A stretch of 64,000 nt of DNA, taken from assembly GCA_030674185.1 (NCBI GenBank), contig JAPXFY010000026.1, positions 56,640,752 through 56,704,751 on the forward strand, read 5' to 3'. The position numbers and the translations under genes are program-made. Positions 43,388 through 55,239 of the stretch are shown here, one piece after another. The first letter of the stretch is position 1; each line of letters starts with the position of its first letter. The notes under the pieces are model-generated. The model was not told where the DNA came from, searched no databases, and saw only the letters and a list, made by a program, of their open reading frames with translations. Origin of the DNA: Monoplex corrugatus. Its lineage: Eukaryota > Mollusca > Gastropoda > Littorinimorpha > Ranellidae.

Positions 43388-43975
43388 ATGTCTACAGTGG
43401 AAAAAGAAAAAAAAATATTAGATAGGTGGGAAGAGTACATTAAAGACCTTTTTGACGATGACAGAAATGAAGAACACATGATAAGAAAGAACGTTGAAGG
43501 ACCACCCATAATGAAAGATGAAGTTAGAGCAACATTGAAAAAGATGAAATCGGGAAAAGCCCCAGGACCAGAGAATATTACTACAGACATGATTGAAGCC
43601 CTGGAGGAATTTGGTATTGAAAAAATAACAGTCCTCCGAAATGAAATTTATGACACTGGAAAAATCCCCAGAGATATGTCAGAAAAAATTTTCATTGCAC
43701 TTCCAAACAAGACAGAGGCTATAGAATGCGAATTCCATTGTACAATCAGCTTGATGAGTCATGTAACAAAAATCCTATTAAGAATAATCATGATGAGGAC
43801 AAGGAACAGAATCAAAAGAGAAATAGCTGAAGAACAGTGTGGATTTGTTGAATGGAAAAGAACTGTTAATGCCATGTACATCTTAAGAACTATCATAAGA
43901 GAAGTCAGTAGCATTGAATAAGGATTTATATAATTTATGGTTGATTATACCAAGGCTTTGGATCAGGTCATGGCA
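43388..43975 (+). mobile_element. RTE-like LINE fragment (start of RT domain)
   Basis: Frame 43388-43921: 'ILDRWEEYIKDLFDDDRNEE', 'DEVRATLKKMKSGKAPGPEN', 'ALPNKTEAIECEFHCTISLM', 'EQCGFVEWKRTVNAMYILRT', i.e. RT blocks 0-2 of the RTE family. It breaks off at 'YTKALDQ' near 43968, so the catalytic YxDD and the 3' end are missing. It overlaps the start of the 51.2-kb copy by about 130 bp of homologous sequence. Loss of the 3' end is atypical of LINE insertion and implies a later deletion. Confidence 0.85.
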
Positions 43976-44124
43976 GTGGTGATAGTGACGTTACTGATGT
44001 TACTGGTGTTACGTGTTCTGTCCAATATTTCTTAATAGCAAGTCTTGGTGGCATCATCTCTGTGTGTGTGACCTGATGATAATGTGCATTCAAAAGATTG
44101 CACTGACATTGTACTCTCATGAAG

Positions 44125-44280
44125 AGAGAGAGCGAGAAAGAGACAGAGAGAGAGAAAGAGAGAGAGAGAGAAAGAGACACACAGAGAGAAAGAGAGAGAC
44201 ACACAGAGAGAAAGAGGGACAGAAAGAGAAAGAAATAGAGAGCGAGAGAGAGAGAGTGAGAGAGAAAGAAATCGACAGTG
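44125..44280. repeat. GA-rich microsatellite
   Basis: (GA)n with AAAG and CACA interruptions. Confidence 0.96.
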
Positions 44281-44489
44281 ACAATGATGTTTCATTTTTC
44301 AAGAGAAAAAAAAGCTACTGACTAAAAGCCATACGAAATCTAATGAAAATGACTGCAAGTGATCACTTTTCTCAGATCCCCTGTTGGTAGATTATTATGA
44401 AGAATTAATTAATTGTTGTATGTTATTATTTGACACTGTTAATTCATTGTTCTGAATTATTAATTGTATTTGTTCCCCTTCTTACACTC

Positions 44490-44715
44490 AAACTTCCACT
44501 CCCCTCCCCATCCCCATCCCCATCCCCCACCTCCCCCCCCCTTTTTTTTCTTTTTTTTCCCTCTGTGTGTGTGTGTGTGTGTTGTGTGTGTGTGTGTGTG
44601 TGTGTGTGGGGTGGTGTGTGTGTGTGTCGTGTCTGCGCTTTCCTGAAGTGATGTGTGTGTGTGTGTGTGTAGTGTTGTGTGTGTGTGTTTTGTGTGTGTG
44701 TGTGTGTGTGTGTGT

Positions 44716-44750
<35 letters not shown>

Positions 44751-45122
44751 GTATGTGTGGGTGTATGTGGTGTGTGTGTGTGTGTGGTAGTGTGTGTGGT
44801 GTGGGTGTGTGTGTGGTGTGTGTGTGTGGAGTGTGTGTATGTGTGTGTGTGTGGTGTGTGTTGGTGTGTTGTGTGTGTGTGTGTGTGTGTGTGTGAGTGT
44901 GTGTGTGAGTGTGCGTGTGTGTGTGTGCGAGTGCGAGTGTATTTGTGTGTGTTGTGTGTGTGTGTGTGTGTGGTGTGTGTGTTGTCGTGTGTGCGTGTGT
45001 TGTGTGTGTTATGTGGGTGTGTGAGTGAGTGGAGTGTGTGTGTGTGTGTGTGTGAGTGTGTGTGTGTGTGTGTGTGTGAATGAGTGTGTGTGTGTGTGGA
45101 GTGTGTGTGTGTGTGCGCATGT

Positions 45123-45173
<51 letters not shown>

Positions 45174-45205
45174 TGTTTGTGTGTGTGTGTGTGTGTGTGT
45201 TTTGT
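44490..45205. repeat. C/T-rich stretch and long TG microsatellite
   Basis: A CCCCAT/CCCC stretch (44498-44560), then about 640 bp of (TG)n with single-base irregularities. Cys/Val and His/Thr frames here are artefacts. Confidence 0.97.
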
Positions 45206-45456
45206 TAACTTAGTTTTGTTGGAGGGCTATAATTTTTTTCAGCCGTAGTGATGCAGTGGTGTCTCCTAGCCTGAGCTCTCTTTATCAGATAATTATTATA
45301 CCTGTGCATATTTCAGCAAGTGTTACCAGCCAATTTATGGTGACCTGTGCTGTCATTGTTTTGATATATAAGAAGCACTGTTGGCTCTGTTATGGTGATG
45401 TGTTTGTGCCTGTTCTGTTTCTGTTGATGTCCAGGGTTATTGGGCAACCTGCAACA

Positions 45457-46330
45457 GTCATTCTGTTGATGATTAGGTGTTTGCTGTGTCTGCATTTCCT
45501 ACTGAATGCAGTTAATCCTTTCAGCTTCACTCCACCCCCATATAGTCCAGCTGCCAACAAAGTATGGCAGTAACTCATTCAAGCTGCAACATTTCGCACC
45601 GCGACAACCCCTGAAATCGCAGTATTTTGGGTGATTTTTAAAAAAATATTAAAAATTGACAACAAATGTCACACACAAAAGAAAAACATTTTTGGAAACA
45701 TTGAAGTGTTGGTTGCATACAGACATTACTTGCCTCAAAACTGGTAGTCTGTTCATCTTGATAGAAGGGGTGATAAAATCTGGTGACCATAAGGGTAAAT
45801 ATCCTCTTGCCGAGTCCATATATTTACACCATATGTTTTTTTTTTTTCACCAGTGAAAACAATTATCCACAGGAATATTTACACAAGAATGTATAGTTTG
45901 TGTACAAAAACACAAACACCACCTTCTATTTACTTGGTGTAATCAAAAACTGTGAATTTGTGTGCAAATCGGCAGGTGCTTCTTGACGCCATCTTGACAG
46001 TCAGACGAAAACAAAGAATCGCTTATAGCATCGAAAAACTGCTACTAAAGCAAACATACAGCTCACAACACGGTCTAAGGGAAGGAACTGTGAAATAAAA
46101 GACCCAAGATCACTCTAGTGCATGATTTACTTTCCTTATTCCTTTATTACGACCACCAAAAAAGTTGAAACTCTGATGTAAACCTGTGTACGGCACAGCT
46201 CCACGCAGTGTGAAAGGTGACGTACAGCCATATACGGCACAGCTCGATTGAGTTAACAGTCATTCTGTTGACGTTTAGTTGTTTGCTGTGTCTGCGTTTC
46301 ACTCCATCACCCTGTCCACCAGCTGCTGGC
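45457..46330. mobile_element. TTAA-type MITE (~690 bp) between duplicated flanks
   Basis: Left 'AGTAACTCATTCAAGCTG' (45568) and right, in reverse, 'GTTAACTCAATCGAGCTG' (46256) form inverted ends of a ~690-bp non-coding element. A ~70-bp sequence lies on both sides: 'ACAGTCATTCTGTTGATGAT' + 'TAGGTGTTTGCTGTGTCTGC' at 45457 and 'ACAGTCATTCTGTTGACGTT' + 'TAGTTGTTTGCTGTGTCTGC' at 46257. The right flank also carries a fold-back arm, 'TCACCCTGTCCACCAGCTGC'. Confidence 0.65.
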
Positions 46331-46379
46331 AGTGATATAGCCGATAGTCGGAGGGAGTGAAAAGGCTATGTCCTGTAGT

Positions 46380-47850
46380 AAGGTAGTCGACAGGGTGAGG
46401 TAGTGAAATGGTTAAAAGTATTGGATAGTTGGTGGCTTGGGTGAAGGAGTTAATCACGGGAAGGTGATTGATAGGGTAGTTAAACAGTTAAATGTATTGG
46501 ATAGTTGGTGGCTTGGGTGAAGGCATTAACCACAGTAAGGTAGTGGACAGGGTGAGGTAGTGAAACAGTTTAAAATTAAATGTATTGGATAGTTGATGGC
46601 TCAGGTGAAGACGTTAACCACAGGAAGGTTGGTGGATAGGGCAGTGAAACAGTTAAATGTATTGGATAGTTGGTGGCTCAGGTGAAGGCTTTAACCACAG
46701 GAAGGTTGGTGGATAGGGCAGTGAAACAGTTAAATGTATTGGATAGTTGGTGGCTCAGGTGAAGGCTTTAACCACAGGAAGGTTGGTGGATAGGGCAGTG
46801 AAACAGTTAAATGTATTGGATAGTTGGTGGCTCAGGTGAAGGCTTTAACCACAGGAAGGTTGGTGGATAGAGCAGTGAAACAGTTAAATGTATTGGATAG
46901 TTGGTGGCTCAGGTGAAGGCTTAACCACAGGAAGGTTGGTGGATAGGGCAGTGAAATAGTTAAATGTATTGGATAGTTGGTGACTCAGGTGAAAGCGTTA
47001 ACCACAGTAAGGTAGGGGATAGGTGAAGTAGTGAAACAGTTAAATGTATTGGATAGTTGGTGGCTCTGGTGAAGACGTTAACCACAGGAAGGTGGTGGAT
47101 AGGGCAGTGAAATAGTTAAATGTATTGGATAGTTGGTGACTTAGGTGAAGAGTTAACCACAGTAAGGTAGGGGATAGGGTGAGGTAGTGAAACAGTTAAA
47201 TGTTGGATAGTTGGTGGCCATGGTGAAGGTTTAACCACAGGAAGGTGGTGGACAGGGTAGTGAAACATTAAATGTTTGGATAGTTGGTGACTATGGTGAA
47301 GGCTTACCACAGGAAGGTTGGTGGATAGGGTGAGGTAGTGAAACAGTTAAATGCGTTGGATAGTTGGTGGCTCAGGTGAAGGTGTTAACCACAGGAAGGT
47401 GGTGGACAGGGTAGGTAGTAAACAGTTAAATGTGTTGATAGTTGGTGACTGGTGAAGGGTTAACCACAGGAAGGTGTGATAGGTGAGGTAGTGAAACAGT
47501 TAAATGTGTTGGATAGTTGGTGGCTAGGGTGAAGGTGTTAACCACAGGAAGGTGGTGGATAGGGTGAGGTAGTGAAACAGTTAAATGTGTTGATAGTTGG
47601 TGGCTCAGGTGAAGGTGTTAACCACAGGAAGGTGGTGGACAGGGTAGTGAAACAGTTAAATGTGTTGGATAGTTGGTGGCTGGTGAAGGCATTAACCACA
47701 GGAAGGTGGTGGATATGGAAGTGAAACAATTAAATGTATTGGATAGTTGGTTGGTGGATAGGGTAGTGAAACAATTAAATGTGTTGGATAGTTGGTGGCT
47801 TGGGTGAAGGCGTTAACCACAGGAAGGTGGTGAATAAGGTAAAAGAGGGA
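46380..47850. repeat. ~77-bp minisatellite derived from a fold-back element
   Basis: About 18-19 copies of a unit of roughly 77 bp: 'ACCACAGGAAGGTTGGTGGA', 'TAGGGCAGTGAAACAGTTAA', 'ATGTATTGGATAGTTGGTGG', 'CTCAGGTGAAGGCTTTA'. GGTGGATAGGGTGAGG...GTTAA is also the arm of the TTAA fold-back elements (compare 43207-43238), so the array appears to have grown from one. It stops about 75 bp before exon 4. Confidence 0.9.
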
Positions 47851-47923
47851 AAGAGCCAAGAACTGTCTGAACTTACTGCAGTTGGTGTTTTTGCAGTCAA
47901 TAAACACAATTGATGTTTTGCAG

Positions 47924-48086
47924 GCCTTCGTCCTCACCAGGGGAAGCAGCACGGTTGGCCTGACATCAGGAGAAGGGGGAGACAAGCCAGGGGTGGGCGA
48001 TGACCGCAGTGAGGGCAGCATGACCTCCATCAGTAGTGGCTTCAGCAGTCTCAACCCTAGGGGACGACTGGACAGTCAGCTGCCTG
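47924..48086 (+). CDS. EEIG1: EEIG1/FAM102-like protein, coding exon 4 (linker)
   Basis: After GATGTTTTGCAG, in phase 0: 'AFVLTRGSSTVGLTSGEGGD', 'KPGVGDDRSEGSMTSISSGF', 'SSLNPRGRLDSQLP', ending G|GTGAGA with one base of a codon left. A second acceptor, TTTTTGCAG|TCAATAAAC at 47897, is 27 bases upstream in the same frame and would add nine codons. The Ser/Gly-rich, acidic character fits the FAM102 linker after the NT-C2 domain, which is poorly conserved. The alternative frame produced by the stronger exon 3 donor stops at TGA after 13 codons. Confidence 0.75.
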
Positions 48087-48289
48087 GTGAGAATCTACAT
48101 AGTACCCTATTTTTGTGTTTTTGTTCTGTTTTGTATGTTTTATTTTGTGTTGTTTTTGTTTTGCTTCATTTTGTTTTGTTTTTGTTTTTGTTTTTCCTTC
48201 TGTCTTGTCCCATTTTCCTTGTCTCCTGAGTGATGTTGCCATGACGATGCTCATTTGGAGTCACCCACCTGTACATACCGACCTGTTTT

Positions 48290-49460
48290 TGATATTACAT
48301 GGACACTGACATGTATCTAGCATCACATGGATACCCACCTGTGTCCAATATCACGTGGATACCCACCTTATTTGATAACATGTGTATACCCATCTGTATC
48401 CGATATGTGGATATCCACCTGTATCTGATATAATTAATATTGATATGCACCTGGATCTGACATCACTTGGATACCCACCTGTATCTGATATCATATAGAT
48501 AACTACCTGTATCTGACATCACATGGATACCCACCTGGATCTGACATCATATGGATGCCCATCTGTATCAGATGTCATGTGCATACCCACCTGGATGTGA
48601 TATCAAATGGATAACTACCTGTATCTGATATCATATGGATACCCACTTGTATCTGATATATGGATACCCACTTGTATCTGATATCATATGGATACCCACT
48701 TGTATCTGATATCATATGGAATACCCACTTGTATCTGATATCATATGGATACCCACTTGTATCTGACATTTACATGGATACCCACTTGTATCTGATATAT
48801 GGATACCCACTTGTATCTGACATTTACATGGATAACTACCTGTATCTGACATCATATGGATACCCACTTGTATCTGATATCATATGGATACCCACTTGTA
48901 TCTGACATTTACATGGATAACTACCTGTATCTGACATCATATGGATACCCACTTGTATCTGATATCATATGGATACCCACTTGTATCTGATATCATATGG
49001 ATACCCACTTGTATCTGACATTTACATGGATAACTACCTGTATCTGACATCATATGGATATGCACCAGTATCTGACAGCTAGGGGCTTCTGTAACTAACG
49101 AGTTGGGTTGGAACAGCCATGTGATAGGTGCCTATATCTGCCATCATATGGATACCCATCTGTATCTGATACACTGTACTACCTGTATTGACATCATACA
49201 CCACTTACTATATCACATGATACCTCTGTATCGTCATAATCATACCCACCTGTAACTGATATCACATGGATACTTCTTACTGTCAATCATACACTGATGA
49301 TCACTGATACTCTGATCGTCATAATATAGATACCCTCATACATATAACATAATATGGATACTGACCTGTATCTGACGTCATATAAATTTTGACCTGCATT
49401 CAGTATGAGATGGATACCCCACCTGTATCCAGTATCACATGAATACTTTCTCCATGGGTA
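48290..49460. repeat. 28-bp minisatellite (GGATACCCAC...)
   Basis: Around 35-40 copies of 'ATATGGATACCCACTTGTAT' + 'CTGATATC', uniform in 48600-49060 and degenerate on both sides, with unit-length changes. Confidence 0.93.
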
Positions 49461-49658
49461 TCCAGCACCTTCATCATCCTGGTCACAAAATATCTATTGT
49501 CAAATTAACTTAGAGCTATGTGCACATACATGAATGCTCTTGCACGCAGAGGCACACACACACACACATGCACATGCACACATGTACACAGACACACATG
49601 TGGTAAAGAATAGATTTTTTTTAAAGGTTACTGATTTGTATCAGATGCATGAATCCAT

Positions 49659-50264
49659 ATGTGACCTCCCACCACAAAATCAGTCTTAACTCGCAGTCAG
49701 TCGAACAGCACTAGGAGTGAAAAGATGACTAGGGTCTATCTGGGGTGTTTTGACTTTTTCTCAAAATTGATTTCTGTAGACTATAATCTATCCCCCACAG
49801 ACATTTTTTTCTTGAAAAAATATTATTAATCAAATTAAGTCGGTAGTTTAATGCACTGACCGCAGCAGAAAGAATGCAATTTCCTACCAAAATTACCTAT
49901 TTTTGTCTCAAATTATGAACAGTAACCTGTACAGTACCCGCACATGTAATATACTGATGGAAAGCTCTTTGGTGCACCTTTCAGATAATTACAGCGAAAA
50001 CTAGAAACAAACTGGGTCAAAGCCACAAATAAAGAAATTTAAGAAAAATGTGTAGGAGAGCACACAAAAACTTTAGTGGCCGTTTTCTCAAAATGGCCGT
50101 CATACAACTGAATGACTTTAAAACACATAACTTCTACATTTTTTGGAGTACAAGCTTTATTCAAGTACCAAAATAACCAGCAGAATGTACACTTTCCAGT
50201 GATGTGTATATCTCAAAATGCCCAAAATGCTAGTTAAGACTGATTTCGTGGTGGGAGGTCACAT
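49659..50264. mobile_element. MITE with ~30-bp inverted ends
   Basis: Left 'GTGACCTCCCACCACAAAAT' + 'CAGTCTTAACT' (49661) and right, in reverse, 'GTGACCTCCCACCACGAAAT' + 'CAGTCTTAACT' (50262) differ by one base. ATAT flanks both sides. About 600 bp, no coding potential; superfamily not assigned. Confidence 0.88.
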
Positions 50265-50329
50265 ATTCTTTTGCCTGCAATGTGTAGGGTTGATGTTGCT
50301 GCACAGTCTGCACATTATTTTCTTGTTTC

Positions 50330-50545
50330 CATAAGCCTCTGAGTGTGCACAGGGCTGACAGGATCTGTAATGTGCATGGAGGTTTAGGCACTGGCAGATG
50401 TGCATACATGTTAAACTGGAAGATTGTAAAAAGTCGTCACACTTGACTTACCACGTGGGAGATAACCAGGCAGGATTGAACCCAAACCTTCCAGTTGCAG
50501 TGGAAGTCTAATGTCTTGTCCACCTGATTATCACACTGTGTTCAC
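50330..50545 (-). mobile_element. tRNA-derived SINE (family 4)
   Basis: Reverse strand: 'GATAATCAGGTGGACAAGAC' (A-box-like), 'ATTAGACTTCCACTGCAACT', 'GGAAGGTTTGGGTTCAATCC' (B box GGTTCAATCC), then a body containing 'GCACATTACAGATCCTGTCA', shared in part with 39990-40020. Confidence 0.65.
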
Positions 50546-50682
50546 ATTGTATAAAGAAGAACAAGAACAAGAAAGTGATAAGGTAATGATTGATAACCTC
50601 AGTTTTCCAATTTAACTTGCCTAATTTCCATATTTATACTCCTATCAGATGTGGTGACAACAAAAGGTATCACCGTTTTGCA

Positions 50683-50744
50683 TTTACACACACACACGCA
50701 GATACGGACTCACACACACAGACACAGACACACACACAGACACA

Positions 50745-50822
<78 letters not shown>

Positions 50823-50834
50823 CACATAGACACA

Positions 50835-50875
<41 letters not shown>

Positions 50876-50889
50876 ATACACACACCATA

Positions 50890-50954
<65 letters not shown>

Positions 50955-50970
50955 CACACCACACACACTC
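50683..50970. repeat. CA microsatellite
   Basis: (CA)n with CAGA and CATA interruptions. Confidence 0.98.
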
Positions 50971-51244
50971 ATACACATGACTGCTAATATTGTTACTGCT
51001 ACTACTACTTCCTTAACTCCGCGAAGAGTCATTGAGATGCTTCACTAAAGAACTGTCACCTGTATTCCTCCAGCACTGTTGGTTGTGTGCAAAAGCCTGG
51101 GTCTTTGCAGATGGATTTCCTGTTCATTCTGTGATGCTGTCAGTCCATCAGCTTTTGTTTTAGTTTTCTTCCTTGCACATGTAACCTACCTTCTTTTCTC
51201 ATACTTGGCTACTACTACTACTACTACCACCACTACTACCACTG

Positions 51245-52413
51245 TGTGGATTTGTGGAAGGGAAAGGAACTATTAATGCCATATACATCCTAAGAACTAT
51301 CATAGAGAGGTCAATTGAGATGAATAAGGATTTGTATTTATGCTTTGTTGACTATACCAAGGCTTTCGATCGGGTACGACATGAAGAATTGATCAACCAA
51401 CTGGAGAGACTCAATGTTGATGGAAAAGATCTACGAATAATCAGAAATATGTATTGGGAACAAACAGCTGCAGTGAGAATAGAAAACAATATAAGCTCTT
51501 TCCAAAACATCAAAAGAGGAGTCAGACAGGGTTGTGTTTTGTCACCAGATCTGTTTTCACTTTACAGCGAAAATATCATGAGAAACCTAGAAGAAGATCC
51601 TGGATTAAAGGTTGGAGGGAAACTGATAAACAACATTCGGTACACAGATGACACCATGCTAATTGCAGAAAATGAAAGGGACCTACAAAACCTTGTGAAT
51701 ATAGTAGAAATAGAAAGCAAATGTAAGGGGTCGGAACTAAACAGCAGGAAGACTGAAGTCATGGTGATCAGTAAAAAACATGAAATCCCCTCATGCAAAA
51801 TAACAACAAATGGCATAACCTTGTCACAGGTTAATAAGTTCAAATACCTGAGAACGGTCATTTCATCAGATGGCAGATGCACATCGGAAATAGCTGGCAG
51901 AATCGGCCAAGCCAAAACAGCATTCAAGAAGATGGCAAGCATTCTTACCAACAAATGCCTATCAATTAACATCAGAAAGAGAGTCCTTGAACCAATACTG
52001 TTGTATGGATGCGAGGCGTGGACAGTCAGCAAGCAAAGCCAGAGCAAGATTGAGGAGGCCGAGATGTGGTTTCTAAGAAGAATGTTGAGAGTTCCATGGA
52101 CAGCAAAGAAAACAAACGAGACAGTCTTGATGGAGGCAGACACAAGTAGATCACTCGTAAGGAAGATTAGGAAAAGACAGGCAACATTTATAGGCCATTT
52201 TATGAGGAAGGGGGATTTGGAGCACCTGGTCACAATGGGAAAGCTGGAGGTAAAGAGAGCACCAGGTAGACCCAGGGAGAGAATGCTGGATGGACTTGCA
52301 CAGTGGCTGGAGATGAGGAGGGTGGGGGAGATGATAGGGGCAACGAGAGAGAGAGATGGATGGAAGTCCATGGTTGCCAACGCCATGTGGCAGGGCACCT
52401 GATGATGATGATG
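51245..52413 (+). mobile_element. RTE-like LINE, 5'-truncated, open RT frame, 13-bp target duplication
   Basis: A single open frame to TGA at 52402 (about 380 codons) covers RT blocks 2-7 and the C-terminal domain: 'LYLCFVDYTKAFDRVRHEEL', 'KRGVRQGCVLSPDLFSLYSE', 'INNIRYTDDTMLIAENERDL', 'LYGCEAWTVSKQSQSKIEEA', 'RQATFIGHFMRKGDLEHLVT' and 'MVANAMWQGT'. The usual YADD is YTDD. The 3' tail is (TGATGA)n. ACTACTACCACTG occurs at 51232-51244 and 52414-52426, a 13-bp target duplication in an (ACT)n tract. N-terminal RT and endonuclease are missing, so not autonomous, but the lack of stops implies a recent insertion. It lies in intron 4. Confidence 0.95.
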
Positions 52414-52556
52414 ACTACTACCACTGCTACTTCTATTACTACTACTACTACTACTACCACCACACCACTACTACTACTGCTACCATTGCTACTTCTATTA
52501 CTACTACTACTACCACCGCTACCACTACTACTACTACTACTACTGCTGGTAGTTAA
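52414..52556. repeat. (ACT)n microsatellite
   Basis: Imperfect ACT/ACC/GCT triplets; the left part (51210-51244) was split off by the RTE insertion. Confidence 0.95.
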
Positions 52557-52741
52557 TTGTACAGTACCTCATATCACATGAACTTAAAATTACTTGCTTT
52601 CCCACACAGTTTTAAGCTTTTTACTTCCACCAGCTGCACTACCCCTTCCAACTCCAGCACTCCCCCCCTTCACCCTCCCTTCCCCTCCCCTCCCCTCCCC
52701 TCCCCCCATCTCCTCACACATAGCTGTGTGGCTGTGTGCAG

Positions 52742-52831
52742 ATCACGTGAGTGTGGCAGACGCGGATGCATCTGATACTGACAGCGACAGGGAAGCCACT
52801 CTTGGCCACCACTCTCAACCTGCTTACACCA
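52742..52831 (+). CDS. EEIG1: EEIG1/FAM102-like protein, coding exon 5 (linker)
   Basis: After GCTGTGTGCAG, two bases complete the Asp codon split at exon 4, then 'HVSVADADASDTDSDREATL' and 'GHHSQPAYT', ending A|GTAATC with one base left. The phase is compatible with both neighbours. The donor is only a moderate consensus and a TG repeat begins 45 bp later. Acidic/Ser-rich linker with no known motif; exon assignment rests on phase, splice sites and an open, non-repetitive frame. Confidence 0.65.
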
Positions 52832-52875
52832 GTAATCTCCCTTACTTTGCTGTCAAATCCGCACCTACGCTTTTT

Positions 52876-52877
<2 letters not shown>

Positions 52878-52928
<51 letters not shown>

Positions 52929-52985
52929 GTACATGTGTGTGTTTGTATGTGTGTGTGTGTGGTGTTTGTGTGTATGTGTGTGTGT
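52878..52985. repeat. TG microsatellite
   Basis: (TG)n with TTTG and GGTG interruptions just downstream of exon 5. Confidence 0.97.
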
Positions 52986-52989
52986 ATAA

Positions 52990-55025
52990 TGATTATTGGT
53001 CGTTCTTTTCATATAATAACATTTCTAGTGGTAAATGTCATTTTACTGGTCCTTCTTTTCATAGTAAATAACATTTCTAGTGGTAAATGTCATTTTATTG
53101 GTCGTTCTTTTCATAGTAAATAACATTTCTAGTGGTAAATGTCATTTTATTGGTCGTTCTTTTCATAATAAATAACATTTCTAGTGGTAAATGTCATTTT
53201 ATTGGTCGTTCTTTTCATAGTGAATAACATTTCTAGTGGTAAATGTCATTTTATTGGTCGTTCTTTTCATAGTGAATAACATTTCTAGTGGTAAATGTCA
53301 TTTTATTGGTCGTTCTTTTCATAGTGAATAACATTTCTAGTGGTAAATGTCATTTTATTGGTCGTTCTTTTCATAGTGAATAACATTTCTAGTGGTAAAT
53401 GTCATTTTATTGGTCGTTCTTTTCATAGTAAATAACATTTCTAGTGGTAAATGTCATTTTATTGGTCGTTCTTTTCATAGTGAATAACATTTCTAGTGGT
53501 AAATGTCATTTTACTGGTCGTTCTTTTCATAGTGAATAACATTTCTAGTGGTAAATGTCATTTTATTGGTCGTTCTTTTCATAGTGAATAACATTTCTAG
53601 TGGTAAATGTCATTTTATTGGTCCCTCTTTTCATAGTGAATAACATTTCTAGTGGAAAATGTCATTTTATTGGTCCCTCTTTTCATAGTGAATAACATTT
53701 CTAGTGGAAAATGTCATTTTATTGGTCCCTTTTTTCATAGTGAATAACATTTCTAGTGGTAAATGTCATTTTATTGGTCCCTCTTTTCATAGTGAATAAC
53801 ATTTCTAGTGGTAAATGTCATTTTACTGGTCCCTCTTTTCATAATAAATAACATTTCTAGTGGTAAATGTCATTTTACTGGTCGTTCTTTTCATAGTGAA
53901 TAACATTTCTAGTGGTAAATGTCATTTTATTGGTCGTTCTTTTCATAATAAATAACATTTCTAGTGGTAAATGTCATTTTATTGGTCGTTCTTTTCATAG
54001 TAAATAACATTTCTAGTGGTAAATGTCATTTTATTGGTCGTTCTTTTCATAGTAAATAACATTTCTAGTGGTAAATGTCATTTTATTGGTCGTTCTTTTC
54101 ATAGTAAATAACATTTCTAGTGGTAAATGTCATTTTACTGGTCCCTCTTTTCATAGTGAATAACATTTCTAGTGGTAAATGTCATTTTACTGGTCGTTCT
54201 TTTCATAGTGAATAACATTTCTAATGGTAAATGTCATTTTACTGGTCCCTCTTTTCATAATAAATAACATTTCTAGTGGTAAATGTCATTTTACTGGTCG
54301 TTCTTTTCATAGTGAATAACATTTCTAGTGGTAAATGTCATTTTACTGGTCCCTCTTTTCATAGTGAATAACATTTCTAGTGGTAAATGTCATTTTATTG
54401 GTCGTTCTTTTCATAGTGAATAACATTTCTAGTGGTAAATGTCATTTTATCGGTCATTCTTTCCATGGTAAATGTCATTTTATTGGTTGATCTTTTCATG
54501 GTAAATGTCAATTTTTGTCGATCTCTACATGTTCATTGTCATTTATTGGTCGATCTTTTCATGGTAAATGTCACTCTGTGTTGGTTGATGTTGATTTTCC
54601 CAGTAAATGTAATTTTACTGGTTGATCTCTTCATGGTAAAGTTCATTGTATAGGGCGTTTTTTCTTTCATGGTAAATGTCATTTTATTGGTCAATACTTT
54701 TAAGATGAGTAATTTTATTAGTAGATTTTTTCCATGGTAAATGTCATTTCATCGATCATTCTTTTCATGGTAAATGTCATTTTATCAGTCATTCTTTTCA
54801 TGGTGTCATTTTATCGGTCATTCTTTTCATGTTATGTCATTTTAACGGTCATTCTTTTCATGTTATGTCATTTTAACGGTCATTCTTTTTGTGGTAAATG
54901 TCATTTTATTGGTCATTCTTGTCATGGTGTCATTTTATCGGTCATTCTTTTTACAGTGTCATTTTATTGGTCATTCTTTTCATGGTATATGTCATTTTAT
55001 TGGTCATTCTTTTTGATAGAGTTCT
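52990..55025. repeat. 52-bp minisatellite with a shorter-unit decay zone
   Basis: About 28 copies of a 52-bp unit, 'TGGTAAATGTCATTTTATTG', 'GTCGTTCTTTTCATAGTGAA', 'TAACATTTCTAG', to about 54460. Variants alternate CGTTC/CCCTC and AGTGAA/AGTAAA/AATAAA. From 54460 the TAACATTTCTAG part is lost and the unit becomes about 33 bp and irregular. Confidence 0.95.
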
Positions 55026-55239
55026 ACCTTCTAATCTGACTGCATGCTTTTGGGCCTTGCTCAGAAAATAATGCAATCTGGGTTCCAGTATACCCAGGCG
55101 TGAATACCAGACTCTGTCCAGGGTTGCTACAGGTACAGCAGAGAGGAGTGGGATCCACCTTTAAAAATCTGACCTGCGAATACTGATGTCCTACCACCTC
55201 CCACCTCCCACCTCACTACTTATCAAACCAGCTTATTTT

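Noticed and set aside
47882..48229. 115-codon frame at 47882-48229 as an independent gene
   Set aside because: It is exon 4 of the EEIG1-like gene read through its splice sites into T-rich intron.
51562..52398. 278-codon minus frame over the RTE copy at 51.2-52.4 kb
   Set aside because: Antisense shadow of the open RT frame on the + strand.
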